A stretch of DNA of 64,000 bases from Pomphorhynchus laevis (taxonomy: Eukaryota > Acanthocephala > Palaeacanthocephala > Echinorhynchida > Pomphorhynchidae): positions 34,599 through 98,598 of the forward strand of contig WNNJ02000677.1 of NCBI GenBank assembly GCA_012934845.2, read 5' to 3'. Every line of letters starts with the position of its first letter. Position 1 is the first letter of the stretch. The translations under genes were made by a program, and so were the position numbers. Below are positions 36,532 to 49,157 of this stretch, in pieces. The notes under the pieces were generated by a model. It was given only the letters and a program-made list of their open reading frames with translations, did no database searches and was not told where the DNA came from.

Positions 36532-37596
36532 GAAATGGAAGAAGATTATAGGTTTAGTATTTATTAGCATAAATTGAAATAAATTTATAAATTATATTGT
36601 AATCCTGTGTACGATTTTTCATTAAGTACCTGATAATTCAATTTTTATGCTTGATGACTAATTTACATGTCAGATTGCTCACTATTAACCGGTCAAAAAT
36701 AAATATGAAAGCTCAGTTGTAAAGGGTTCTTTAGTAATTTCAATTTCAATTTTAATTATTATTAGGATATAGTGAGGTTTGCAAAAATGTCACAATAAAG
36801 TTAAAATAAATAATGAAATATTACAACAATGCACAACCAGAGCTGAAATTCGTTATTAACAAACTTCCCCTGCACTAGACATAGTGTTATATTAGCAAGC
36901 TCTGAAATCGTATAACTGGCTTAATAAATTACTGTGGATTTTCCTTATCTAGAAAAAAGTGAAGTTGCCATCGAACGCTTGAGAATATTACGACCCAATA
37001 TGACCAATAAAATGCGTTTGACGATTAAAGGTGCATATTTTAATCATCTATGACCTTTTGAAACATCGGTACGCTTACATATTCCTAAGATATAGAAGCA
37101 CAGCACTCATCAGAAATCTATTCAGACCTTTTCACCTATCTGTTAAGCCCTTATGTTCTGTTCACACCTTCTAAAATACTTAATGACGCTGATTTCATAA
37201 AAATCCTTAAGAAATTTCAAACTTCCTCTTATCCTTTCAACATATATACACTCTATATAAAAATTTATATGTTGATGATGGTATACTCCCATTATTAAAT
37301 TATCATAATGGAATCACAATCCCATTATTAAATGGACCTTGGATTGAAGACTGGTATATTTCAAATACTCGATATTAACTATAGTTAAAACACAGTCAAC
37401 CACAAATACGTTTTAATTATTAGGATTATTTCTCTAATGAATCATTTCAATGTGAGTTTTATCTACCCAGATAATTGTGTCAGCTAATACATTTGCTGAA
37501 TTCTGAAAGGAATACACGCTAGAATTAAATTATTCGACATGATATTTGTATAGGTATATTTTAACAATACTAAAATGGATTTTTATACACTTTAAG
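36532..37596. other. Intronic DNA with a coding-like patch
   Basis: 36940-37045 (+) reads SEVAIERLRILRPNMTNK and RLTIKGAYFNHL before a stop; unrecognised, perhaps a mobile-element relic. The rest is AT-rich. Confidence 0.4.
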
Positions 37597-37699
37597 AAAT
37601 TAGTGTCAATGAACATGCCATTGAACAGTGATGGAACTGTAATGTTTAATGCAACTTTGTTTGCCTTAATACGAACGTCCTTACGCATAAAAACCGAAG
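37597..37699 (+). CDS. Cav1: Cav1 exon, post-EF region
   Basis: Starts in phase 0 after [24 protein letters not shown] then [16 protein letters not shown], plus one base of a Gly codon. It matches [22 protein letters not shown] of other Cav1 channels. Donor GTAATA. Confidence 0.96.
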
Positions 37700-37742
37700 G
37701 TAATATTCCGTTAGTAAAATATTAACTACTTGGTGGTTTTAG

Positions 37743-37841
37743 GAAATATCGACCAGGCGAATGATGAACTAAGATCGGTTATAAAGAAAATATGGAAACG
37801 AACTCCTAATTCGTTACTTGATCAAATCATACCACCCCCAG
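37743..37841 (+). CDS. Cav1: Cav1 exon, pre-IQ region
   Basis: Completes Gly and reads [32 protein letters not shown] and one base of Gly. The pre-IQ helix helps bind calmodulin. Separated from the previous exon by a 43-base intron, by far the shortest in the gene. Donor GTTTGT. Confidence 0.95.
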
Positions 37842-39889
37842 GTTTGTCTTATATATTATTTGATTGTTAGCTGTAATTTATTAAGCTATTAAATTCACAT
37901 TTTCATTTAACTTAATTCCCAAATACTATTTTATCAGTAATAGGAAATCATAAAATATTATGATTATACTTTAATCGCACCAAGATATAACTTGGTAAAA
38001 GTTTTGTTTGCAATCGTTATTGCTATATGGGGGAGATATTTTATAAATTCTACAAAGAGCATTTTGCAGCCAAGACCTAGTTATAAATGGCAATGCACCA
38101 TTATATTTTAACTTCGATCTAAAAGCATTAAATGAATATGTACATAATTTTAGATAAAATATGACAACCTTATTTTCGCGTGATCATCAGAGATCAATCT
38201 CAAATATCATCATCTTGATCACACAAATATATGAACGATGACAATTTATATTTTATTTCTTTAATTGATTCAAATATTTCATTTTTCTTACGTTACTGAT
38301 CGTACACTGAAGTGTTTATATTATATCAATTAAAGAAGTTATGTGATAATTATATTTTTACATTAAGTTTAATAATTTCGTAATTATATAACCGAACGTC
38401 CAATATAATGTAGAAAATTATCCACACTATAATGAAAAATTGACTTTGGTCGTTTTTGCTTCAATATGATTGTTTTAGTCCTTTTAGAATTTAAATAATT
38501 TAAATTAAGCTGATTGCTGATTCGGTTCGAATGATAAAAAGTCGAACAAATTTTCTGAAATTATATTAAAGAAAAGAGAGATAAGAGCATTATGAAAAAT
38601 AAAATTATGATTATAGTCTTCAATGAATTCATTACTATAAAAATTCTAATATTGTTATTAATTCCGTTAGATTTTAAAAAAGCCAATGTGTTTACTTTTT
38701 TGTGAAGCTAAAATAAAATTTATATCAAATAAAATTGTTGTGCTACAATTGATTTTATTGTGATATAAAATATTTCAATTGATTTTACTGAAGATTGAGT
38801 TATAACTTCTAACAAACTGTTATCTATTTTGTATACATTTTATGGTGTCTTGTTAGTCTTGTCCTTATTAAATTATACAAATTTATGTTTCAATAAATTA
38901 TTTAGCTGGCATTTATCACATATTTTCACGTAAAACTCTGTGAATAATTGTATATTTTATATTGCTCGGTATTCATTTACATCTACATGCATTCATAAAT
39001 TTCTAGTACATTTAAATAGATCATCTTTACGACACACACAAGATATTATTGTTGTTTTAAAATGACCTTATATCTCGGTTATACACCTTCTAACATTAGT
39101 TTTATTGAGAATTAGGCTATTTGGCTAAGTTTTCCGATTGTTTGAAAAACGTTTGACTTAAACATGCAAATATCGTGGATAAATAAAATTTAACACATTT
39201 ATTATTTCTATAATATGAAATAACATTTTATTATTTTATTTTTAAATATTAATAATATTTTATTATAATATTTTATTATATTATTATAATATTTTATTAT
39301 ATTTTTTATGTGGTAGTGATATAAATTTATGCAAATTAATGAAAATAATTTAGCTATTTAATGGCTACTATATTTGTTTATATAGTTTTATAAAAATATA
39401 ATTTTTATATTTTTTATTTGTTTATACAAATAAACCTTTTATTGTGTAATTATATATTTCAAGTCGTTTCAACCTAACCGCATATTTACAGAGCCAATAA
39501 ATGTATTTTTACTCATTTATGTATTAAAATTTGATAGTTATAATTTGCAAGACATGCATTATAATTGTAATATAATTATAATTGTAATATGTAAGCATAT
39601 CTCCCTTCTTTTCCATTAAATATTTGTGAATGAACTGCATCTAAATGTTAATACATTGCTAACAAATCTGAAATCGATATAATAATATTTTAAAGGCTAC
39701 CGTTACTTTTCGTTGAGATACTTTTAACTGGTCTACAACATCATTTTCTATTTGAAGAAAGTATTTTCTAAAGAATTTATCTAACGTTAACACTTTAAAA
39801 TATACAATTTATGATTATCCATTTCATTACATTACGGCATTATATGCCTAATATTGTGCAGCTGAATTGTGCTGTTCGTTGCTTCCTAG
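37842..39889. repeat. Intron with AT repeats
   Basis: 39225-39310 consists of TATTATAATATTTTAT variants. A patch near 38180-38260 is less AT-rich. I see no gene or element. Confidence 0.55.
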
Positions 39890-40146
39890 GTGAAGATGAG
39901 GTAACCGTTGGCAAGTTCTATGCAACATTCTTGATTCAAGATTATTTCCGTCGATTTAAACGGCGAAAAGAGCAACAGGCTAAGCAAGCTCAACTCGGAG
40001 TCGTCAGTAGACAATCCGTTGCACTTGAAGCTGGTCTACGAACTTTACATGATCTGGGACCAGAGATTAGAAGAGCAATAAGCGGCATCTTGGAGGTAGA
40101 TGATGATTATCTCGATGGCAACAAAAATAACGAACCACAGCATAGA
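39890..40146 (+). CDS. Cav1: Cav1 exon, IQ motif
   Basis: Reads [35 protein letters not shown], then [19 protein letters not shown]. The IQ motif ([16 protein letters not shown]) binds calmodulin for calcium-dependent inactivation. Ends with the variable acidic stretch [18 protein letters not shown], phase 0, donor GTAAGA. Confidence 0.96.
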
Positions 40147-40924
40147 GTAAGAATACACAGTTTATGTGCATGCTTTGAATTGCGTTTTAAAATTGTATTT
40201 AATTTTAAATGTAAGGTTTAAAACTTAATGTATTCAACGGCAATTTTAATTAAAAGTTTTCCTCATATGTTTATGACCTCATATATAGAGTAACAGAATT
40301 CAAGAAAGGTTAATTTTTAAACGCTATATTTTGATGATAGCAGTTCTGTATTTTTGTAAAGTTGTTGTAAATAAATCGGTTAGTCGTACACATTACATTT
40401 ACACTTGTGCTTAGCTTCTTCGACTGATTGCATTGAAAAAATTTGTTATAATAAGAACGAAATTCTGTCTCAACAGATTATCCATTTATGTCTTATATTA
40501 TAGTGATTTTATCAATTTATGTTTTATACCCAATTGTATACGGAGTTCATTTCCTAGCACATAAAACTGAACTTCATATATTTATCCATAAACTCGAAAT
40601 TTTCGGCACAACATCGTTTCTAAAGTTAATTTTAGAAATTAATTTAAAATTAATTTAATTTTTAATTTATTTTTAAATCAATTTAAAAATAAATTTTAGT
40701 GTAATTTTGTAACTTTTCTAAAATTACAAAGTGTAGTGTTGTAGATCATGCAAAATTAATCACCTAAAATAAAAGGAAACATATGAAAACATAAACAAGA
40801 CAATAAAAAGATAAAAACATAAAATTTCATGAAAGTTAAAAGGGATTAAGTTATAAGACTTAAATTATATAGTACACACTAAATCTAGAATATTCTTTTA
40901 TTTTCGATTAGATAGTTTTAACGG
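40147..40924. other. Intron after the IQ exon
   Basis: AT-rich. The IQ-exon frame stays open to 40221 past its splice donor, so a read-through end there is conceivable but less likely than splicing. Confidence 0.5.
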
Positions 40925-41582
40925 AACGAAGAAGAAACATTACCCTTTATTTAAAAGTACAATATTTCGATAGCTTTCGATAGCAAACAGAAAATAGTAA
41001 AATATATAAATCAACACAATAATATAAAGAATAAATTTAAAATAATTAGCAGCAAATTTTCATGGATAAATAATAAATAATATACTTTGTATTAGAATAA
41101 TATACTATATAATCAAATTTGATCAGAGGAAATACGTCCTTAACACGTATTTGGCTTCACTGATATGATGGGTTAAGGAATTAGGGGCTTAAACCTGATA
41201 GCATAACAGTTCCTCCAGATGACCTCTAATCCTTATTCTGATACAACGTCTGTTATTTATTAGTCAATTCATAAAAATGACTTTTATTTTAAATTTCAAT
41301 TTTTTATTTTAACTTGATTTAAATTATAAAAAATCTAAAAATTCTTAATTTTATTATTTAATTATTAAATTTTGATTTAGCATTATTATGTTTTGTTTAT
41401 TTTATAATTATATAACAATACGTAGACTCAGTTAGCTGATTTGATTTTTAAACATCATCAGGATTTAAATTTTAAATGTTCACAAAACTTTGTGAACATT
41501 AAAATTTAAATCCTGATGATAGCAGGAGCTATCGAAATATTGTACTTTTAAATAAAGGGTCATTTTTCTTCTTCGTTCTTTT
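40925..41582 (+). mobile_element. Group-2 PLE 3' end between inverted tails
   Basis: Outer arms ACGAAGAAGAAA..TACAATATTTCGATAGC (40925-40982) and GCTATCGAAATATTGTA..TTCTTCTTCGT (41528-41578) are inverted copies. Between them lies the RT end and the full tail of a group-2 PLE (40983-41447) in plus orientation, and a palindrome at 41454-41520. The right arm carries CTGATGA, a TAGC/GCTA hairpin and CGAAA (41513-41537). Confidence 0.82.
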
Positions 41583-42355
41583 AAAACTATCGAAATTAAG
41601 TTATGATTATTATATAAATACAACTTGGATGACGATGATTTTATAAATAAAACTAGTTTTAACCGTCAGATATACTGAGATAATAATCGTATTGGCATCA
41701 CCTATCTCTATACATTAATAAGTTACAAGCGATTTCAATACTATTGCATTCATGCATCATATGTGTAAAAAATATTAATCTTTTGTTTAATTAATATTTT
41801 TGGCTTTATCTTTCAATCTTATAATTTCAAAATAGCAATGTTTTAACAAAGTATTACAATTTCTACATAATTCACATATAATTAGTGATTTATATGTTAT
41901 TACGTCGTTGTATTTTCCACTTCTCCATCTTTATTCCGCATATTTTTATAGATCCTACACCTTAAGCAATAATTTTCCTTTAATTATTATTAATAAAATA
42001 ATTTAGATTTTAAATAAAATGAGTAAAGTTTTAAAGAATATGATATTTACTGCTACCACCAACTTTTGCTTGCAATCAAAAATATCGCATTCAAAACAGA
42101 ATCCAAACTGGATTAGGATTTAATTAATAATGGTAAAAGAAATTTATAGCTTGGAAATTTTAAGTTTTTTTTTCAATAGTTGAAAACTCTTGGAAACACT
42201 TAGAGTTTTAGAACAAGTTCTAAAACTCTTTATAACTTGTTCTGTTTAGGAGCATTGCAGAATAAAATTGAATTTGAGGATTAGAGGCATAATAGTTAAA
42301 TATTTTTACAGCATAATGTAGATTATAGAAATAATTGCGGTTGATACATTTTTTA
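41583..42355. other. Intronic DNA between two PLE copies
   Basis: AT-rich; no feature apart from a near-palindromic GTTCTAAAACTC run around 42190-42240. Confidence 0.5.
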
Positions 42356-44265
42356 TTTGGAATTTTGGAGAAGGATCAATAAAACACTAATATATTTTAA
42401 TATTTCAATAGATGCTATACTAACATCAGCAGAAACGACATGTACAATTTGTTCATTTTTGATTTGGTTCGTTTGATCCCAATCTTTGCTTATATTCTAC
42501 ATAATTTTAGACAAGTGACTCCATAACACTTTTGAATAATAAATCAAATCAGCTAACTGAGTCTACGTATTTAATATAATTATAAAATTAACAAAACAAA
42601 ATAATGCTAAATCAAAATTTAATAATTAAATAATAAAATTAATAATTGTTTTTAGATTTTTCATAATTTAAATCAATTTTAAAATAAAAAATTGAAATTT
42701 AAAATAAAAAGCAATTTTTATGAATTGACTAATAAATAACAGACGTTGTATCAGAATAAGAATTAGAGGTCATCAGGAGAACTGCTATGCTATCAGGTTT
42801 CGGCCCCTAACTCCTCTACCCAACATAGCAGCGGGGCCAAATACGTGTTAAGGACGTATTTCCTCTGATAAAACTATCTAGTATCTTATTCTAATACAAA
42901 GTATATTATTTATTATCCATCCATAAAAATTTGCCACTTAAAGTTTAAATTTATTCTTTATATTATTGTGTTAATTTATACATTTTACTATTTTCTGCTT
43001 GATGTTATTTTTATAGTAACCTAGTTTAAAATATGCATCTCTTAAATTATTTAAATGATTTTGAAAAAAGCCAATATCATTACATATCGTTGCAATTCTT
43101 AAAATTTCATTATTTAATGTATTATATTTTATATTATATGGTATGCATGAATGCTCATGCAAAAATATGTTTCTTGAAATTTAAATATGTCATCTTTACG
43201 ATATAAATTAATAGTAGTTTTAGTTAATGTTAATTTAATGTTCATATCTAGATATACACCTTCTTTATCATTAATATTGGTTTTGTTAAGAATAAGGCTT
43301 TCTGGATAAATTTGTTCACTAATTGAATAAAAATTATTAGAATTAAATACACATATATCATCAATGTATCGAAACATATATTTCATATATTTATAGTTTA
43401 GATTTAGTTTTTACACAGTTATGAACAAATTCATATTCTATAAAGCTTAAAAACAAGTCAGCTATAATTGGGCTACTATTACCACCCATTGGAACACCTT
43501 TTACTTGTCTAAATATAGATGTCCCTACTTTTAAATAATTTTGATTTATCAAAATATTTAAGGATTCTATTAATTCAATTTTATCCATATATTTATATTT
43601 ATTTGATGGTTTAATTTTTCTTAGATAGGCGTTATAATTATTATAACATATATATGTATATCTTTTCCGAATATAAGGTTAATTAATTTTACTAACGCTT
43701 CTTTAATATCTACTAAATCTAGATTTGTATAAAGAGTACTAAAATCGTATGTATTTATATTTTGAAAATTTATTCCTTTTGTCTGTTCTAAAAATTCTTT
43801 TGTAGAATTAATACTGAAATAGTGTTTTATACCAGTATTAATTTCGATTACCTTGCAATATTTTTTAAAGTGTGCTTTAATTACTTTAAGTATTTTATTC
43901 ATATAGACAGAAAGTGGTTTTAATGTACATTTAAACGCACTACATATGAACCTAGGTTTTATTGGATTTTTATGTAATTTTGGATTCCAATATAATATAG
44001 GTATAGTTTTATTATCTGATTCAACCTTTATACCCTTTTTATCCATTATAGAACAGTGACTTGTAAAAATAACTAATGTTGGTCCATTTTTATGTAAAAT
44101 GTTTGAGAAGGATTAATAAAAAACAAATTTATTTTTATATTTCGCTAGCTAGTGCTACTAGCTAGCATCATCATAAGCATAAACAGTTTTAATGATGTTA
44201 CAACAGTTATCGAAATATAAAAATAAATTAGTTTTATTGATTCTTATCAAAAATTCCAAAAATAA
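42356..44265 (-). mobile_element. Group-2 Penelope-like element, best-preserved copy, between inverted tails
   Basis: Reading from 44046 down on the minus strand: PILYWNPKLHKNPIKPRFI, GIKHYFSINSTKEFLEQTKG, TYDFSTLYTNLDLVDIKEAL, VGTSIFRQVKGVPMGGNSS, PIIADLFLSFIEYEF, MFRYIDDICVF and INDKEGVYLDMNIKLTL. These are RT motifs in PLE order. No GIY-YIG domain is seen. A few breaks. The minus-orientation tail starts at 42543. The outer ends GGAATTTTGGAGAAGGAT (42356) and TTCTTATCAAAAATTCC (to 44262) are inverted copies of one tail. Confidence 0.9.
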
Positions 44266-44411
44266 AGATTATTTTTACCGTCGAGTTGACAATCCTCAAA
44301 AATGAAAACGTAACGATAATTAAGTTTTAAGATTTTATATCTGTTAGATAGTGTACTAACCACCACATTAGGTAAAAATATCAATGTTTACATTACTATA
44401 ATACTTTTTAG

Positions 44412-44609
44412 CGAAAACATTTCCTTTTCGGCAGTGAACAGAGTCAAGAATACGGACAAAGCATGTCGAATATGCTATCACAGATCAGTTTCAATTCTTA
44501 CACAGTGAGGACAACGAAACTGCACAGAGAAAGTCCCGATGATCCGCTCGGATTCTATACTCCCCCAGAATACTCACCGTATGCTCATAAAGTTTGGCGT
44601 AATTTGTAG
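44412..44609 (+). CDS. Cav1: Cav1 terminal exon and stop codon
   Basis: Starts in phase 0 after CTTTTTAG and reads RKHFLFGSEQSQEYGQSM, then LSQISFNSYTVRTTKLHRES, FYTPPEYSPYAHKVWRNL and TAG. In frame with the IQ exon, and visibly richer in G and C than its surroundings. The tail after the IQ exon is only 65 residues, much shorter than in vertebrate Cav1 proteins. An alternative longer last exon could exist elsewhere. Confidence 0.82.
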   Translation, partial: RKHFLFGSEQSQEYGQSMSNMLSQISFNSYTVRTTKLHRESPDDPLGFYTPPEYSPYAHKVWRNL

Positions 44610-45199
44610 AAACGACAAAAAGAAATACGAATAATTTCTGCCTCAAAGATTGGTAGAGTAATAAGATCAACCTACTCTTGATTGCTTAACTTTATAGTCA
44701 TACTTTATTTGTTCGACTCCTACACGACTTTTCTGTTTTTCTGACATTGTGTTCTTTGACTATTGATTTCAAAAATAGGTTCTGTACAATAAAATAGAAT
44801 TTTAAATAAAAATAAAATTTACTTCATTTAAATAAAATTTTATTTATTTTGAATCACCAATCCTTAGTGTGTCGAAACGAATGAAGCCTTTTAGTAAATA
44901 TTTCACTGAGGAGGCTAAAATTATATAATTGCTATTGATTAGCACGCACTGTGTTGTAAGCATTTACATTTTTCTTTGGAAAATAAAACTAGTTACTTTT
45001 GTTTATTTAAAAAATGATTTATTAGTAACCATTGGGATAAATATTGATATCCAGTGAAATCATCATATGATTATTTCAAACAGAAACTCCAAGAGAATAG
45101 AATTTTCAAAGGGAAAGACGTTTAAAAATAGTTTGGCTCAACTTAGAAGACAATCAACTTCTTAACAAGTAAAATAAGTACTCTGGTAAAAAGGACCAG
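44610..45199. other. Cav1 3' untranslated region and downstream DNA
   Basis: Follows the Cav1 stop. Contains a poly(A) signal; otherwise AT-rich with no gene. Confidence 0.6.
44788..44793 (+). terminator. Probable polyadenylation signal of Cav1
   Basis: First AATAAA hexamer after the Cav1 stop codon, about 180 bases downstream. The DNA is AT-rich, so chance hexamers are common. Confidence 0.45.
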
Positions 45200-45399
45200 A
45201 CGGCAGCTTACGACAGAGCCATTCAGGGTCTGCAATGTATCTAAATGACTGAGCTTTCATCGACAGTTAATTACATGCATTGATAATCTGACAGGTTGAT
45301 GATGAGTGTGATGGGTATATGTCGAATTCATAACTGATTAGTTCATTTGCCCATCAAAATGGTTTGAGGGATATGCATCAATCATTATACATCCATCGT

Positions 45400-47060
45400 T
45401 ATTTAAGGCGGATACATCCAACATTTTAATTTGGAATGATATTTGCAATTTGTTAGAATATGCAATATCCTAAATTCCCATATATGATAATTTGTTGATC
45501 GCTAGTGACTTGGACACACCTCGGGTGATCCGAAATTGTAACCACTTTTCGCTTAGTGATAATGGATTTGACAACAAAATCCATAAGCGGGAAACTCACC
45601 AACATTTGTATAAACGTATGTAATGTTTGATGGCAAAACTGCGAAAAGATTAGCATGAAAAGAAAACGTTTTTAATGATCCACAGACGCCAAATTCTAAA
45701 TATGTCCTTATTAAGGAAATGTAATAATGCAAAATTGGTGGGGATTTAAAACTGCATATAATTGATGAGAAAGGGATTATGAAGGTCACCTTTATGGTAT
45801 GCTAAAATTAGCTAGCAACATTTTATACATTATACCTCTTGAAAAACACAAACCATCTGATTGAAGTGAAAGCGTAAAGTACGATATAAAAGCACTAAGG
45901 TCATCCCGGGTAATTTCCTAATTAGCATCATATGAGACTTTGATCTATTTTGTTGATATATATATATTTACAATCATGAATTTTAAAATTTAAGGATATC
46001 ATAGTGGATTTCATCATTAAAGCTATCGATGCGTTAATAGGACTCAAAACACTGGGAGGTAAGTTAATACGTCGCTTTGCTTGATTTGTAAGAATATCCC
46101 TTGCATATGAATTCGTTGGTTAATATTTCTTTGCATCTATCAAATTATAATTTACCGGAATATAATTTTCTCTTTCTTGTATGTTCCTTTCGTACAATGT
46201 CTCTCTTTTACATTTCGAAGATACGCAGCTTCTAATGAGTAATATTGTTGTTGATCCACGAAATTTCCGATATAGCTGTTTGCCGTTTTCAATTGAATGG
46301 ATGTGTTTGGCGATTTAATGTGCCAATGAGTGCAACATTGCTCTGAATGTTTAGCTTCATGCTATTAAATCATCTTAAGGATTCGTCAGCACTTTCGGTA
46401 TATGGCGGCATCGGAATGGTTTCTCTCGTAAGTGTGTTTTGATAATTTTACAGCATGCAGTACCAATGTTACTAACAATGGGTCGTCTTCGGACATGGGC
46501 GTATACTTTTATATATCGTCGTTGGTAGAAGGTACATTTGGTATGTGGGCACATCGTTTATTATCAGTGAATTAATTCGTTGCGGATCAAAATGTATCAA
46601 AATAGTAATCGCAGCTTTTTATAATGTCTTTGTGCTCATTGTCACTGATTCCTTTATATGAGTCTGTCTCCAGTTTCCGAAAGCCGTCTTCAAGATATTC
46701 ACGATTCTCACACCACAACTTTACCACCTTTGTCCGCTTGTTTGATAACAATACTGTTATTAGAGTTCTAACTTATTACTATTTTGAAAATGGCGGTGCT
46801 TAAAAAGATACATCGAAACTTCGATAAGAGATACAATTTCCTATTTAATCGGTTAAAATATATGGCAGAGTGTTCAAGAATCCCTGGTAGTTGATTCTTA
46901 CATTGATATAAAAATATTATATAAGTTGTATAAGTTGTATCGCTTATATACGGACGTGATATCAAAGTTATTGGATCTTAGTTCTAATCGGTTAGAACGG
47001 AAAAAGCGAATCGATACTTATACTAGGCAGTTCAAAGAACTATGGACTACTAACAAAAGA
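45400..47060 (-). mobile_element. Degenerate PLE reverse transcriptase
   Basis: On the minus strand 46765-46715 reads NSIVIKQADKGGKVVV, the hallmark N-terminal PLE motif. It is followed by EYLEDGFRKLETDSYKG and ISDNEHKDIIKS, then near 46270 FVDQQQYYSLEAAYLRN. The block down to about 45400 has matching spacing but is too worn to read. Heavily broken; lower boundary uncertain. Confidence 0.72.
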
Positions 47061-47779
47061 TCGAACGAAAATGTATGACATTGCTTCTATAAATTTTAAA
47101 TGCGTATTTATTTTAATATAGATTTATATACAGTTATTGCTTGTCAGCACAAATCAGCACAAAAATATTTACGCTTCGAGCTTACTTCAACTTAAAAATT
47201 AATGTAAAGAAAACTCAAAACGAAATGTTCACGTTATTGCAGAAATACTGTAAACAGTCTATTTGTTTAACTGTTATATAGATATACACTCCTATCTGAG
47301 TTTCGAACGACAATGTTGTATCGCTTATTTGTAAACTATCTCTCCGACGATTCCATTTTACAAATTATATATAATTGCAAGAATTGGATGCAACAATAAT
47401 ATATTTAATTATACTTAAATTTGAGCTGACAAAAGCCAACTGAGTGCGGACGATCGTTTGGCAACGATACTTTTAATGTAGTTAACAATATCAATTGTCA
47501 AAATTAGTGATGAATTTAAAAAATAGCTTTTAATTGAAACCCTTATTAAGTACAGTTATCAATAATTTACGAAGTTTGTTTGAAATACACCACATTTGCA
47601 TGTGTCATTCTACTCTTTCCTTTCAAAATACTAAATTTTGATTAGTTTCATTTTGGAATCTGGAAGAATTCACACTTGGCTCAGTTACCATGGAAACAAG
47701 CATTTAGGCTTGTTTTTAGCAAATGAAAAACATGTTCATTGTTGAGCATTTTGTCAGTTATAATTTTTCAAATTCAAAT
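47061..47779. other. Intergenic DNA
   Basis: AT-rich with no recognisable gene or element. Confidence 0.5.
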
Positions 47780-48260
47780 CGTTTTTTACTTTTGTGTTTG
47801 GCGATATCATGAGTGTAATCGTCGATAATTATAGTAGGCCTTTTGTGTTTTGGATTTATATGCAATACTTGGCGCCTCCGTCGTTTCAGATGCGCTTATG
47901 TAGTACATCAGAGCTTTTCGTAAGCACACGAACATGTATAGCAACCCAGTATGTCCACATACCTAAAGTATGTGATTTTATGACATAAAGTATGTCCTAA
48001 AAAACTTTATGTATGTGGGACATACTGGGTTGCTATACATGCTCGTGTGCTTATGATAAGCACTTTTGTACTACATAAGTGCACTGAACTCATTACAGGT
48101 GTAGATTACACCTGTTCTCTTGCAAATGAATTCTTTGTTGATTTCGAATGTTGTACTAGTGTGAGAATTTGTTATTTTATGGATCGTATCAATTTCATCG
48201 CAACATTTACATTTCTTGTTGCACCATAGTTTGTTGAAATATCTCGATTATCGTATTTTT
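47780..48260 (-). mobile_element. PLE fragment with tail palindrome
   Basis: The minus strand at 48240-48100 reads CNKKCKCCDEIDTIHKI, TFEINKEFICKRTGVIYTC, the Cys-rich connector leading into a GIY-YIG domain that is then cut off. 47895-48087 is a palindrome with arms CAACCCAGTATGTCC / GGGACATACTGGGTTG. At 47864-47890 a worn tail GGCGCCTCCGTCGTTTCAG is seen in inverted sense. Confidence 0.72.
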
Positions 48261-48527
48261 GAAGACATTAGCATTCATATTGGAGTCTGATTATTTCTAA
48301 AAGCTATCCTATGATGTTTCGCCTCAATCCGAATTTAATAATAAAGAATTTGAAAAGAAAATTTCTCTTAATCCAACAAATTTCCAATAGAGCATAGTTT
48401 AACAAATGTAATTTGTATATTTAAATAACTCCGCATTAAGAAATATGAGTAGATTATTGTTTTGCTCAATGAAACGGAGTCCACTTTCTAAATTGATAGT
48501 TAAAACACTAATTGAGCGAATTCCTAC

Positions 48528-48925
48528 TGGGTGTCCAACCGATGATTATGTTTTCGTTATATAAGCCATATCAGCGGTTTGTATATATAATTACATATTG
48601 TTCTGTATTTTACATCCATTACATACAGTTTAGTAGAGATATGGCCAATTGAAACTTTCATTGAAGTTTGTTTTGTCTATAGAAAAAATTTACAAATCTA
48701 TAGTGCTGGATTTTATTATGGTGAGCATTTCAGTCATTTTATTTATCTTCATCTTCCCATTTTTCATCTTCCAACAGTTTCCTACCGTGTGTCCAAACGA
48801 TGAACATTGCATCGATATTTCTCAGCCACATCAGTGGTTTGTACATATTTATACTTATTATTCTATATTCTATCCCCATATATGATACATACAGTCCAAA
48901 AAATAGGTGCAATTAGACTTCAAAT
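48528..48925. repeat. Diverged direct repeat of about 140 bp
   Basis: 48528-48660 and 48781-48925 share TGTGTCCAA-CGATGA, CATATCAG-GGTTTGTA and CATACAGT in the same order, about 250 bases apart. Function unknown; perhaps remains of a longer repeat. Confidence 0.55.
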
Positions 48926-49157
48926 TGCTGTTTCATTTTACTGATGAAACAATCGTTTTCAAAATTGTTCATGCTTAGTATAGTATAGTGGTGATCAGTT
49001 CAATCTAAAGAGTTTATTTATTTTACAAATAATACATATTTATTTATACCAACAATGATATATATAATCATATATAACATTATATATAAAATTAATAATT
49101 ATATATAATTATATATAATTATATATAATTATATATAATTATTAATTATATATAATG
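48926..49157. repeat. AT-rich spacer with ATATATAATT repeats
   Basis: 49080-49150 is built of five or six TATATATAAT units. Confidence 0.8.

Noticed and set aside
40147-40221. Read-through of the IQ exon to a stop at 40219-40221 as the real Cav1 end
   Set aside because: A good GTAAGA donor at 40147 joins in phase to the coding-like exon at 44412, and the read-through part has intron composition. Kept only as an alternative.
45553-45789. Minus-strand frames near 45.4-45.8 kb as a host gene
   Set aside because: No family motif and no splice-consistent extension; they lie just below clear PLE reverse transcriptase motifs and are probably its worn remainder.
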